From the NCBI GenBank assembly GCA_036897445.1, contig JAYMTL010000067.1:36468-100467 (forward strand): a DNA stretch of 64,000 nt, read 5' to 3'. Below are positions 39,101-50,812 of this stretch, in pieces. Both the position numbers and the translations under genes were made by a program. Source of the DNA: Pelargonium tetragonum. Its lineage: Eukaryota; Streptophyta; Magnoliopsida; Geraniales; Geraniaceae. Numbering within the stretch: the stretch's first letter is position 1; each line of letters opens with the position of its first letter. The notes beneath the pieces are model-generated. The model made no database searches and was not told the origin of the DNA. It saw nothing but the letters and a program-made list of their open reading frames with translations.

Positions 39101-40000
39101 CCCCTTTTTAGTTAACCCTATACAGGTAAAGGAAGCCCTACTTTTCTTGTTTTCTATTTATTTATGCCTTTAAGATAGGATAGTTAGGCCCGGCACTAGA
39201 AAAGCCTCTAATGGGGATTCTACTCGTGTATTATACTTTAGTGTAATTTAGTTGTATACAAAAAGCCTCTTTATTTATAATGAAGCGGCTCCCCTAACCT
39301 TTTTTTATGAACTTTACTTAATATGTATTTTGGATTTCCTTTTATTCCCCTAACAAATAACAAAGGGCGGAGTTTCCTAAAGGGTACCAAAAAGGGGCTA
39401 ACGGCCTTATCTACTCTACAGAGAATCGAGCGGAGACAAGAAAATTCGTTGGGTAGAGGGCTGCCCTTAATATTTACTCCTTAGGGACCCCGCTTATTTT
39501 TTTAAGAGCTTACTATAACTTTAAAACTAATAATTAGTACCAACAACTTTGTGCTGTAATTCTTAGCCTCGAAGAGAAACGCTTTTCTTATGTTCTTTTC
39601 CTTTAATTACTTATTACAGAAATTTAACCAGGCCTATGCCGTAATAATACCTTACCTTTTTTTTAGTAGAACTGCCAAAAAAATCTTTTAATTAGAACTA
39701 CTCCAAGTAGGAACTCAACAACTAACCTTTCTAAAACCTGCTTGCTTTTTCATGTCTTAATCTTCATTGTATTTTTGTTATCATGGAGGGCCTCGTCAAA
39801 TAGGGAGATTCTTTTCTCTATTATATCTATTTAAGGTTAAGGAGTTGTACCGAGCCAGTCTCTCTCTATACTTTTATCTTTCGCTAAGTTTGGTAACCCG
39901 TATGTCTAATTTCTATAGGGATGCTTTCATACAATTAAGAGTTTTACGAATCAGGGATCTAGTTAAGGTACAGTAGCTTAATATGTTAATGCGTATAGTA
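36107..40000. other. non-coding background with an 83-codon frame at 37098-37349
   Basis: The longest plus-strand frame here (37098-37349, GTG start, 83 codons) begins MYIPVEYISLPSCQAALSF and has an LLLPFLNTF segment and a basic RRLIPFPKL end. No domain is recognised and the length is within chance. Other frames (36623-36814, 39767-39976 plus; 38510-38704 minus) are similar. T-loop-like boxes at 37165 (gggactcgaattc, minus) and 38952 (agagttcaagtccc, plus) have no paired stems. Confidence 0.45.
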
Positions 40001-43000
40001 CCGGGCACAGCCTTTATACATTTTTAGGAGTTAAAGTGCCCGCTTAGCAATAAGGAGACTACTAAAAAAAAGACATCAAGACCTTACTTAAATCCATTGA
40101 TTACTTTTACTGTATTCATACTCACTCTAATTTACAAAATATAGAACTTAGGAACCTTTTTTCATAAGCATATTATCCGTACTTTAACTTCGTTACCTTT
40201 GGTTTACTCTTAAATAGCTTAACTTTTTATTCTTAAGTGACCCGAGGGATATCTCTAATTAAGCGCTTTTAGAATCCCCTTTCATTTTGTTTAGACCCAA
40301 ATTTGTACTTTCTGTCAGGATTTGAAATTCTTTTTAATAGTCGAGCTTAGGACAACCTATTACTAATTTGTGTTGAATTCCTATTTGTATTTGCTGCGTT
40401 AATTTCTTTCCCGTAGCTTGTAAAAAATTCATTTTTTGTTTCTGAAAGAAGTCCCCCTGACTTTTAAGTGTATAAAGAGCCCAGATCCACCCATAGACTT
40501 TAGCAAGAACTAAACGAGTATTTCAGGCGTAAAAATATCTTTTAAAATACCAAAGAAGAGGCAACAAAACTTTCTTCAGGCAAGGCCGGAGTTAGTAGGA
40601 AAAATCTTATCCTTATTCTTTATACTTGCTTACAAAAGCTTTTAACAAGGATGTTAAGGGGATAGCTTACACTGGTGTTTTTCCATTTAAAGATCCAAAA
40701 AGAGTTACTGCTAATTAAAGGGGAATCCTAAAAAACTTGGATATTTACGCGGGGCATCCAGGCCTACTCATTTATAATTTAGAGTACTTATTTTTCTTGT
40801 GACGAGGGCTCTCTTCCTGGAACGTGTTAAACAAACTCTTTCGAAGTAAAAGGGCATGCCCTTTGCTATAAAGTAGAAGACCAGCTCTTTACAGAAGTCT
40901 TAAGACTCTACTTTTTTCCATATTTATATTTAACAACCCTTATATGCTTTATGCCTAAGTTTGTTTATTATATAATTCAATACCCATGAATTTACATGAA
41001 CCCTATACACTTGGAATTGTTACCTTTTCTATTCTTATTTGGATATTCTTTACCAGCGAGGATAGCTTGTTAGAGTCAAATTCCATTAGTCCAGAACGCT
41101 TCAGTACCCTCAAGGGAAGTCAAGTCTAAATTTTGTACCCGAGAGACACTAAAAAGGGGTTTCTTTTTATCGCGATAAGTTGTACTTTAGCACTCCCTAG
41201 CGTTTTAAATAATGTTTAATAGGGGCACTTTTTTTCTAATATTCTCGAGTATATCTCCCTGGGCTGGGGCACGCCCTTTATATGCTTGGATATTTGCGAT
41301 TTTTAGACTATTGCTTGTACAAAAAAATTAGAGCCTCCACCCCAGGGACCCGAGGCTTTTAGGGCATTCCTACTTTCTTTCTGTGAGGATACAAAATGAA
41401 AAAATATACAACTAAGGATAAACCGAAAATCTTTCCCAAGGGAGCGCCGTTAGAAAAGAGAGACATTTTCTTTTATATTACTCGTAAAAGGGGGGCACTT
41501 GCCGGGTATTCCGGGAGACTCTACTCACTACACGCAAAAGTAAAGGCATAACTCTGATAGATAAAAGTTTCCGCTTGTTAACTTTACTTACTGGAACCAA
41601 GCCTACAAAATAGAAAAATAGAGTCTTTCCTTATATATAGAGAACTTTCTCCTCCTAAAAATCTTAACAATTCACTAAAGCCCCAATTAAGTATGCTTCG
41701 TTGCTACTGCTTTATACCTAAGTAGAATCTAGGTGCCAAGTACTAAACCTCCCTTTGTCTTAGAAGTTTTCAGGTACCCCTAAAAGGAATTTTCCTAGAC
41801 AATTATTAGGATAACAAAAAGCGGCCCAAACTTTCTAAAAATTTAAACCCTTAAAGAAAACCAAAATAAGTTGTCCCGTGATTTAGGGGAGCTCCCTTAG
41901 TAATTTTGTGTTAATTTTTTGGGGGAGAATTAAGTGAATTCTTTTATAAAAAACTTTGAATAGAAGAGTTACTTTCTATTGGGCCCCTTCCACAAAAGCA
42001 ACAACTCGTGGAAGTCTCTTGAATAGCGATTTTTTTACCCGGTTTTGGGATTGGATTTTGTATCGCTTCAGAAATTACAGCATAATAAGGAATCTAAATC
42101 TCTCTTATAACTAAAAAGGGATCCTGTACTAATTTAGGAGCTTTACTCTGTATTTGCACCAACTTTTCTAGGGTACCCCGTTTTAGGGGAAGATCAAAGT
42201 AAGAAAGAAGCACCCTTGGTTTAAGAAAGGGCACACATAGGTAGGTTAACCCTGTTGGGGCTTAAAGTAGACCTCTATTCTTAATTTGATAGTCTTTATA
42301 GTGATAGGGTCCATCCTCAAGTGAAATACCCAAACGCTTATCCCACTTCTTTCTTTGACACGGCTAACATTCGACTTTGATTTTAGGATAAAGGGGCTTT
42401 TTTGTTGTTATGTACATGCTAGACTTTTCCGGATCTAATCAGAGCAAATATAATCTTAAAGAAAGTAAGGGTACCCTATTCTCGGTCTTTACCTTGCCCG
42501 CTTACCTGCCCTTGCTTAATCAAAACGATAATAATATATGGATTATAAAAGCAAGGAATTCTTAAAAAATGCAGAAACGGTTGCCAATTAAGAATTACTT
42601 TTACATTTAGCTTAAACAGGTTGATATCTTAACAGGTATAGCTGAGATGTTTCTTTTTGATAGAAAATGAAGTGCCTCTGGTTTACACTAAAAGCTGGTA
42701 GAGTGTCAGTTTTAATTTAATTTAAATGGGCGCTGTTTCCAGTTCCTTGGGGGATTCCTTTATATAAGCATATATACAAAATAAAAAATTAGGTTTAATA
42801 AACTTTCACAAGGTCTTCCTTGTCTGCCTTAACGAGTTAAGTTTTCCTCTTTTTTGTTACTTTTTAGCCCTTTGGAGTGAAGGAATAAGTCCGGTCTTTT
42901 TTAGGCCCTATAATATCTCATGAGAAGCTTTCCTAACTTAGAAACGTAATTTTCGACTTAACCCCTTTCAAGTAAAAGGGAGGAGAATTCAGTACAAGAA

Positions 43001-44284
43001 GTGTAAGATAAAACTTCAATCTTGTAATACCAAATTCTTTAGAAAGTTCTTACTAGACTCTAACTGTTCGGATAAATTCCATTTTTCTTAAACCTCAACT
43101 ACACAAAAAGCTTCTGGTGGGCGCGGGCATAAGGAGCCCCCTGAAAAGATAGAAAATTCTTTAATGTCAGGAATCCGTAAATAGGGATTAAAAGAAAATC
43201 TAAGTATATCCATTACATCCAAATCCAGTTACAACTTCGTTTTGTTTAGCTAATACGTCAAGCAAGTAAAAAGCCCCAGACAGATAAAGACTGCGAGTGG
43301 AAAAGGTTTCTTAAAAGTACTAAAAATCTGAGAATTCAATTTACAGGAAAATAAATTTCTTTTAGAAGAGGAACCTTTTATAGGTTAGTGACTTAACATT
43401 TAGGGTAAGAGTTACTCAAAGTTAAGAGCCCCTAAATATAAAAACACCTTAGGTACTTTAAATTTTTTAGTCTATCCCGACGTTACTTAAATTACCCAAT
43501 ACCCACAAGATTTTTAAAACTGCCATAACTTAACTTCAGTGTAGTGTAGACGCACAGTAGTATTAAAATATTAAAATTTCTTTTGGGGCGTAGCTGACTA
43601 GACTACTTCCACCTATAGAACGGCACTGATGGGAATCATTAAGTGTAACTTAGACCTTTACCGATGACGGAACCACAGCTTTTTTTGTTAAAATGACTTC
43701 ACTGCGGATCAATTAGAGAATCTTTCTTCATGCAGATAAAACAGCTATAAAATATTGGTTAGATGGATATACCAAAAATCTTTCTATTTAAGTTCTAATC
43801 TAGTTGGGAGCTTAGTTTAGGGGGTGGTAATCTATATTTATATGGATATCTTGGGGGAAACTGAGGAATTGAAAGGGGCTCTCTTCTCATTAAATTGAAT
43901 TTTGACTTTTTGGAATTCCCTATACAATTTGGTATGTTCCGGGGTATTATATTAGGGTATTAAAAGAGTCCTCGTAGTAAATATAAGTATAAGATACCCT
44001 ATGAGGATTTCGTTGTTATAGCTTACTCTTTATCTGTAAACATTACACTTTTCTCTATTATTTATATTATAGCGTAAACCTGGATCAGAATATCTTAGAT
44101 AGAAAGAATATTAGCAATCCCGTCAAGAAAGTATCTAATCTTCTTTGTATTTGTAGTAATAGTAACAAGAATAGAGAATAAACTTTCAAATCAACTCTGC
44201 TTTTTTCTTAATATTCTATTCTCTAAGCCTTTTGTAGGTGTTTTAGAGATAGACTAAGTTATAACAGTGTAAAGTTAGTTCAAG
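40001..44284. other. non-coding background
   Basis: No frame of 60 codons in more than 4 kb. A 12-base perfect palindrome ttatcgcgataa sits at 41167-41178. CG-containing palindromes are rare in this AT-rich DNA, but one site has no clear meaning. Nothing else was recognised. Confidence 0.5.
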
Positions 44285-44325
44285 CAAAAAGGGAGGTTCT
44301 GTCCATGGGTTCAAATCCTCCTTAA
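44285..44325 (+). tRNA. tRNA-like 3' part (T-arm box)
   Basis: ggaggttctgtccatggg then ttcaaatcctcc resembles a variable region and T arm. ggagg (44292-44296) pairs with cctcc (44317-44321), enclosing the ttcaaat box, but the normal 5-base T stem right beside the loop makes only two or three pairs. It is the first of three T-loop boxes within 160 bases, all on the plus strand. That spacing is compatible with a run of tRNA remnants, each missing part of its body. Confidence 0.25.
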
Positions 44326-44344
44326 ATTATCTGTTAGACCCCTA

Positions 44345-44380
44345 AATTGCGGATCTGTCGTAGGTTCGAGTTGATGCTAT
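44345..44380 (+). tRNA. tRNA-like 3' part (T-arm box)
   Basis: gcggatctgtcgtaggttcg followed by agttgat resembles the anticodon-stem 3' side, variable loop and T arm of a bacterial or organelle tRNA (gtcgtaggttcga is a common arrangement, for instance in tRNA-Asn). The 3' T stem does not pair (ttgat instead of a complement of gtagg). Likely remnant. Confidence 0.22.
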
Positions 44381-44394
44381 CTCTTTTCTAATTT

Positions 44395-44456
44395 ATACCT
44401 GACAGAGCGCCTGTCAATTTTACCTGATGTCATTGGTTCAAATCTTTCTCTCAGGT
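44395..44456 (+). tRNA. tRNA-like element with two pairing arms
   Basis: gacag (44401-44405) pairs perfectly with ctgtc (44411-44415) around a 5-base loop. Further on, acctga (44422-44427) pairs perfectly with tcaggt (44451-44456), enclosing gtcattggttcaaatc. The word gtcattggttcaaatc matches the variable/T-arm 5' part of plastid elongator tRNA-Met as I recall it. The local T stem itself is broken (aatcttt). Two perfect helices flanking a T-loop box make this the better element of the cluster, but no anticodon can be assigned. Confidence 0.3.
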
Positions 44457-44495
44457 TTCTTTTCCATCCTAAGCATTCTTTTTATATTATAATCT

Positions 44496-44717
44496 TTGAG
44501 TTACCGTACTTTGTATTCTGTTTTCCTTGATGTTGATAGGAGCCGTGTAGAGTCACTATCAATATACTACTATCTAGCATTAAACTTCCTCCGCTACATC
44601 AAGGTTTCTTTCCTACTTACCGATAAGAGAGCAAGAGGATTTCTCCTAAAAACAAACGTAACTCTTACTCTTAAGAATACTAATCAACAAAAACTATTCT
44701 TACTTGAAAATTCTTAA
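44496..44717 (+). CDS. hypothetical 73-codon frame downstream of the tRNA-like cluster
   Basis: TTG start at 44496, stop at 44715-44717, 73 codons; a stop codon lies just upstream so no ATG start is possible. The first part is acidic and Arg-containing (FLDVDRSRVESLSIYYYL), the centre is basic (RYIKVSFLLTDKRARGF), and the end is Lys-, Asn- and Leu-rich. The basic, Lys-rich make-up would suit a small organelle ribosomal protein, but no family signature is visible and the length is within chance. It lies 40 bases after the last tRNA-like arm and about 370 bases before the large T-rich patch. Confidence 0.15.
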   Translation: MSYRTLYSVFLDVDRSRVESLSIYYYLALNFLRYIKVSFLLTDKRARGFLLKTNVTLTLKNTNQQKLFLLENS

Positions 44718-45087
44718 CGCCTCTTGACCAATTTCCTGTAAATACAACGGCTATAAACCACTTTTCTATTCTTCATACTATTAATATTCCTATCCTTTTT
44801 AGAACTAGACCCTTCATTAAGACCTCTTCTTGTAATACCCGGTTTCTTATCCTGTCTTAGGAGTCCTTGCCTTCTTACCTGCTATACTCCTCATGATACC
44901 CTTTTTCAGCCTATAATATTGCTTTTTTGGTTATTTAGAGTTACTATATAAGCATTCTAATAGTTAGTTTGTTATGTATATATAGCCTGTATTAATTATT
45001 AATTAAGTATTTTAGGTTTTTAGGTATACATACTCACACTATAACACCCACCACTTCTTTCTTCTTATTTCTTAGGAGCTATAATAG
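44718..45087 (+). other. T/C-rich leader part of the large patch
   Basis: Pyrimidine-rich on the plus strand, with short hydrophobic runs in changing phases (for example LGAIIAICIS just before 45100). Many TAA and TAG. It merges into the paired frames that follow. Confidence 0.3.
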
Positions 45088-45313
45088 CTATTTGTATCTC
45101 TCCGTATCTGTATCCTAGCTACACCTCTTTTATTAGGTTTATTAGGAGGAGTTTTAGTAAGAGCTATACTATGCTTATGGGTCTTAGCTGTATTCCCTGT
45201 AGCGAGTTAGTGTTCTTGGTGTTCTGCCTACTGTACTAGTTTTTGTATGTATAATAGATGTATTTCTTTTATATTATACATATTATCTTCCTATATTAGT
45301 TATTAGTAGTTAA
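45088..45313 (+). pseudogene. two overlapping hydrophobic frames, possibly one frameshifted membrane-protein gene
   Basis: Frame A (45088-45207, TAG 45208-45210, 40 codons) contains LATPLLLGLLGGVLVRAIL and then CLWVLAVFPVA. Frame B (45203-45310, TAA 45311-45313, 36 codons) contains VLGVLPTVLVFVCIIDVFLL and ends YYLPILVISS. They overlap by eight bases, so a single +1 shift at the overlap would give about 75 uninterrupted residues with two or three membrane helices. Codons are mainly organelle-style (tta, gta, gct, cct, gga). In 45241-45300, 33 of 60 bases are T. There is no ATG and no recognised family. A decayed gene, a gene repaired by RNA editing or programmed shifting, and a T-rich composition effect all remain possible. 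Confidence 0.3.
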
Positions 45314-46740
45314 AAGAAAAGTGTTGTTTAATTAAGATTGTATAGTAGATTATATTGGTTTAAGGTATATACCTCTTGCGTTAGTTAGTTGTCGTTTAGA
45401 GGTTAGAAACCTTAGAGTATTAGATATAAGTAATAGTTTTGATAGTATAACAGGGAGGGAAGGCATAGCCTGACCCGTATTCCCTCTTTCTACTTTTCTC
45501 TTAAGAGCATAAGCAAACCGAAAAATATAGTATAAATGGATTATAATTAGATCAAACGTAAAACACCTTATGAGATAACTAAACTAAAGATAAAAAGCTA
45601 TTCTAGAAACTTCGTCTATTTTTCGATTGAATCTATTTCCTTCCTGAAAATTCAGTTTCATTTGAAGTAGCTATGCAGTATTTAAAGTAAAGACAGTTCA
45701 TTTCCGGATCCAGTTTAGTATGAGTAGAGGAGCGGGCCTATTAAGGGGACAGAGGCCTTGGAAAAACTTTAGCTTTAGGGTCTTTTTTAAAACTAAGTAA
45801 ACTCTAATACAGGGTATGCTTCTGCTTGGGGAGTTCCCTGGAAGTTTATAAGCTAAGAGTCTGCTATCCTAGGTCTTAGGGTTTAATGTTAGTTAATAAG
45901 ACAGGGGGAGTTCTCCTTACAAAAGTAATAAGACTGTAATACATTACTCGCTAAGATTGCGGATTAAGTAAGAAAGAATATACAAAAAAGGACTTTAGGA
46001 GTTTTCATTCTAATTAAAAAAAAAAGGTCTACAATCTAAGAATTTCCTTTTGTTAGCATTTTCGAAGTTAGATAAAGCGATAAGCACTCATAAGTAGAAA
46101 AGGTGCTAGGAGAGTTGGTTGTCTGCTTGTTGTTCTCTAGTTTCACTTTAAGGGAAATGCAAAAGAAAAGTCGTCCCTACTTAGAATTAGTAAGTAGGGA
46201 GTCCCGTTTATAGGGCTTTTTCTAATTCCACTTACTATAAGGGTGTAGCAAAAAGTTAAGCCTTAAAAAAACACAAGCAATGAGGATTCTATAGGAAATA
46301 TGAATTATAAAAGACAAAAACCCTTAAGAGGTACATAAAAACTTGATAAACGAGATTCTAGATCTAAACTTTGGTCTTTTTTTGGTCTAATCTAAGTTTC
46401 TTTTTACCTTTTTACTAAGTCCTTTTGAAAATATTTAATTAAAATGTATAATAAAAGAGTCTTCTTATTCCTGAATTTTCTATTTTATAAAGGAGCCTAA
46501 AAAAGAAAGGGCTACCTGTTTTCAATTCCTAAAGTAAGTCATAAGGAGCTATTCAATTTGAAAGGAATTCTTAGCTGTAAGGTCCAAGGTAGATTTTATT
46601 TTAGAGTCTTTTAGAAGAGGTTAGGTTTTTGGCAAGTTTCTTGTAAAATAACTGAAGTGAAATTTTGCTGTTGGTCACAGTGTAAGTTCTATCAGGTATA
46701 TTTCCTACCTCCCTTCGGGTATAATAACCATCCCTTATAC
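45314..46740. other. T-rich tail of the patch, then background with a 10-pair hairpin
   Basis: The T/G-rich patch fades by about 45420. At 46174-46200 tccctactta pairs perfectly with taagtaggga around a 7-base loop (gaattag). It is the cleanest hairpin in the window, with five G-C pairs, but about one of this size is expected by chance. No T tract follows it, so it is not a textbook terminator. Confidence 0.45.
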
Positions 46741-46990
46741 TTATAAGGTTTCTATATATAGTAATAACAACAAATACAAAAGGAATATACCTATAACTCC
46801 TAGAGCGATTACTTTCTAAAAGACTTTAATTACTGATAGGGAATACATATAATACATAGAAAGCAAGATACCTTCTATATCTATTAACTATCTAACTAAT
46901 ACAAACTAGAAAAGAACCCAGGGTACAAGAAGGTAGCAACAGGGGCAGGTAAGAAAGCAAAAGAAAGTCTTAACAACTAGTAAGGAACTC
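46741..46990 (-). other. A-rich patch (minus-strand T-rich) with hydrophobic frames
   Basis: In 46741-46800, 28 of 60 bases are A. On the minus strand a 24-codon frame (46815-46744, TAA 46741-46743) contains IALGVIGIFLLYLLLLLY and ends IETL. Upstream in the same phase, before a TAG at 46816-46818, lies a further hydrophobic stretch (ILLSMYYMYSLSVIKVF). Persistence of hydrophobic residues in one phase across TAG is seen here and at 15.7 kb. Unassigned; may be composition. Confidence 0.28.
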
Positions 46991-49880
46991 CTTAGGTATT
47001 TGAGGCGTGCAGCCGTGCTAGTGAGTACTAAAAGCTGCCTATTGAATTTTTTTAAGTATTTGCAGCTTATAATAAAAAATTTTTATGGCTATAGACTCCG
47101 GATCCAAGGCGAAGTATATTTATTGAAAATAACTCCAAACTCCTTGGGTCAAGATAAATAAACCTAGGTTCTTAATCAAAAAAAGCTTTCTGTCCTACAA
47201 CGTAAACTATATACAAAAATATACATAGTAAACCTTGTGCTTACCTAAACTTTTAAATGACAGGGGAATGAATTCCCTTTTATTTAGTCATGAGTTGGCC
47301 ACTTCTATATCATTATATAAAAAGTTTTTCATTTAGTAGGGAGTCCTGCGCAGGATTTGAAGTATACTATTAAGTTGCATATAAGGCTTAGTAGCGGTTT
47401 AGTATTTAGTAAGGGTAGTGCTCCTGCGTTCCCTTGTTTCCAGTGTCCCTAAAGCCAAAAGCCATAAGAGAGCGCTAAAGCATTGAATTTACATTAAAGA
47501 CAAGAGCTAAGGGGATCTTTTTCTCGATCTAGAGGGGTTTTAATTTACTTTAATTTCTAGTTAACAAAAGTGCGGGGTTGCTAGGAGACACTGGTAAATC
47601 TTCGATAGAGAAGAGATTAGATAGGAACTTTTAGAAGCTAGCTTTATATAAAACAATGAGAAGTTCCTCGGCGGGGCATATTTGAGGTATACTTTGTTAG
47701 TTGGTATTAGTTTAATTACTCTATAAAAAAAAGGAGTTCCCTATTTGTATTCCCGGGACGGAAGGCTTACTGTTTACTTACTAAATCCTAGAAAGTCATA
47801 CCCAGTGCTCGGTTCTACCCGCATTAGCTAAAACTTTCTCTATAATAAAGAGCCTAAAAAACAACTATATTCTTTTACATTTATTAATGTGCATTCCCTT
47901 TAGCAGCAAATAGAAACTTGAATCATACATTTGAAAAAGCTGGGTCCTCCTACTTTATATTCCTCTAATCCCCTCTAACGCTGCTGTAGATTTTGTGCCT
48001 TTATATATCTATATATCTCTCTTTAACCGGAAACCAAGGGATCCTTACTAAAGAGTACTCAAGAGGAGTTCCCTAATTATAATTACTGCTAACTAAACTC
48101 CAAGAATAGGATAACCCGGATTCTTAGCTTATAAAGAAACCCTTTTATTCTGGATGGCGCACACTCTAAACTTAGACTTAGTAAAAGAACTTTTAGGAGA
48201 GAGACTTTCATCTATATCCATTATATCCATACTAGACTTAAATTACGGAAAAGAATTCCTAGTCCTAGCTTTTAGACCCATCACTCACGGATTTTTCTGT
48301 AGCTTATTCTGTACCAAATCTATCTTATCCAACTAACCCTATATATAATATAACTAAACTCTTCTAAACTTTACTATATACTAAAAGGAAATAAAACCCA
48401 GTAAAGCCGCAGTAGTTATACCGGGGGAATGCTTACACGTTAAAATTTTTCGTTGCTTTAAGCTTTTTGGGCTTATAACAAAAAGGATTGTCTTGTAAAA
48501 GAAGGTTTTTACGCCTCTTTTTTCACCTCGGTTATATCAAATAGCAAGGAACTTACTATACTACCCTTATGGTATTGGGTTCTTTATTTCTAGCGAAGTG
48601 GGCGATTGCAGCTAAAATCTTTTTCAAGTAAAGAGTTTCAAAAAAAATAGGGCGCTCTAAAGAAGCTTAAAAAAGATATTTTAATTTGTTCCTAGATTGT
48701 ATAATTTGGGGGCTTACCAGGGTTTCCTTGTTGTAATTACTTTTAACTCAAATTTTATCCACTAGAGACTTCTCTTTTAGGAAGTAGAAGGAAGACCGGT
48801 CCAGAAAAATCGCTTTGGAGTTTTATATAATACTTAATTGCCGGCCCCTTTTAAATCCTAGTACAGGTTTACGCGTCTCTAAAACTCCGAGAACTTTATT
48901 TTGACATTCCCTTAATTTACACAAAATAACACGGGAAGCTCCTCCTGAAACAGTAACTAAATCCTCCCCATATATTTATAAAGCAGTTCCCTGTATTACC
49001 AAGTAGGCTTAAAAAGAGAGCTGGTTTTCTCCTTCACAAAGTCAACGCCCCCTTTTGTTATTAGACTCCTGTAAAGTACTCTTTTGGTTTAAGAATAATG
49101 TCTAATAAAGACTTTCCTTGATAATAAAAGCTACTGCTTTGAAACTCTGGCTTACCCACCCTGAGGTTTAATATAGTACCTTGGACATCCCTAATAGAAA
49201 ACTTTTTCACAGAAAAAGCTAGACAAGTTGAATTCTAAAAAGAGACTTGTTAACTCCTATTGACACATAGAATTAAGCTAAAAATGAGAATTTTCCGCGA
49301 CCCTTGGTGGCATTATATTATAAAGACAATTCACTACAGGAAGAGCCCCTTTTCCAGTAGCTACAGTAAAGCACCCTAGCGAGCCTAGCCCCAAAAAGAA
49401 AATCCCTCTTACCCTATATGATATTCCTATCCTTATTCTCTCTCTTATTAAAAAGTAAGAGTCTAGCTCCTAATCCTAACAAACAAGTAAAGCAAGAGGG
49501 AAAGATAAGCTAGCCAAGGGATTCGCATGAATTTACTTTCTCGAGCCCTAATTATTGAAATAAAGTACCCTTTTTTGAGTTCGTTTCCCTTTTAGAGAGG
49601 AAAGAAATGAGAAGTTAGAAAAGTCAAGATTTTTTACATGAAAACTTTTTTTACAAAGTAACTCCACTGTTAGGATAGGAATTAGGAAGATTATGTATAC
49701 TTTGAATGAAAGCACCATAAAAAAAGAAGGGCTAGCCAACATGCGTGAATTTGCTATCTTTTTTGAACGAGTTTGTGAAAAGTCCATGTATTTTAAGGGG
49801 TATCTTTCTCGTACAGGATTTGTAAGTTCCTATAAGAGGATCTACTAGAAACTAGGAAATTTCTATGCCATTGAAAGCTT
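46991..49880. other. non-coding background
   Basis: Frames of 60 (48154-48336, plus) and 79 codons (49548-49787, minus). The latter has a hydrophobic VYIIFLIPILTVELL and a Lys-rich end but no motif and is within chance. No RNA gene or repeat was recognised. Confidence 0.5.
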
Positions 49881-49985
49881 ATTATATACGTTAATACATT
49901 TACATTTAAATGAAAAAGTAGAATACAATATAGGACTAAAACTAGAAAAAGAACTCCAAGAGTTTACTGTTATACTGTCTATTAA

Positions 49986-50232
49986 CTATCTAAATATTAC
50001 TAAGGAATCCGTTTTTTCCTCTTCTCTACTCCCTAACAAGAATACAATAGCTATAGGGAATACTAATACGGTAGCTACCAAAAATAAGGGGGTTTTTGAA
50101 TAAGAAAGCAGCTACAAAGGCTCATAAGAGTCAGAGAGGGCTGCGCAAGACTAAGACCAGGGCTATGAAGAGTAGTACAGGTATCGAAGATAAGTAATAA
50201 AAAAAGTCAAAGTCAAGAGTTGGCGGGCGTTG
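49986..50232 (-). pseudogene. two overlapping minus-strand hydrophobic frames with two in-frame TGA
   Basis: Frame A on the minus strand (50232-50029, TAG 50026-50028) is 68 codons if TGA is sense. It contains IPVLLFIALVLVLRSPL, then TGA, LL, TGA, AFVAAFLFKNPLIF; with TGA as Trp both fall inside a hydrophobic run where Trp is natural. Frame B (50111-49989, TAG 49986-49988, 41 codons) contains LFLVATVLVFPIAIVFLLGS, then a charged tail (REEEKTDS). They overlap from 50029 to 50111, and one frameshift near 50080, close to the palindrome ggtagctacc (50070-50079), would join them. This looks like a decayed or edited membrane-protein gene. No family recognised; T-rich composition is the null explanation. 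Confidence 0.28.
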
Positions 50233-50240
50233 TTATAGTG

Positions 50241-50809
50241 TAAGGTTGACTATCATATGGTACCTTTCCCCCGCTTCGTCAGGAAGATTCACTATCCTCT
50301 ACTCTATATGGTGCTAGCTACAGACAATAAAAGAGGTAATAACCTTAACAAGTAAGACTACCTATTCCACATCTAACTAATCAACAACTAATTATAGATA
50401 TAGAATAGGGATTTCCTAGTGGTTTATCTTACTTAGAGAAGTGTTGTGCTGGAACTCAATTTCTTATTTGTACTAGAATTTCAATAGGTTTTTGCAGGGA
50501 ATATTGTGATTTTTCTTCTTGTAGTGTTCTTGCCCGGTTTTATAATATAGAACCTAAAAAGTAAATATAATAAGGGAAGACTCAGGGGTGTCTCTAGCTT
50601 CTTTTTAGTACTAGGGATTTTACTTACTGAAATTTCCCGTGTTAAAAGCAAATTTGTTTATAGTCATGAAGTAAAAGAAAATTTTTAGTCTGGCTGCTTT
50701 ATTGGTTGTAAGAATTTTAGTAAGAACTCAACTACTGAGTGATTAAAGGGGTTTTACAAGAAAAAGAGATAATTTCTTAAAGATCTTGAAAAATGAAGGG
50801 AGGTGGGTA
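50241..50809. other. non-coding background
   Basis: Spacer between two minus-strand patches. No frame or RNA recognised. Confidence 0.5.
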
Positions 50810-50812
50810 TTA

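Noticed and set aside
45088-45313. Assignment of the patch to a named subunit (ATP6, ND4L, ND3, PsaI, PsbJ)
   Set aside because: Only general hydrophobic resemblance; no diagnostic residues of any of these families.
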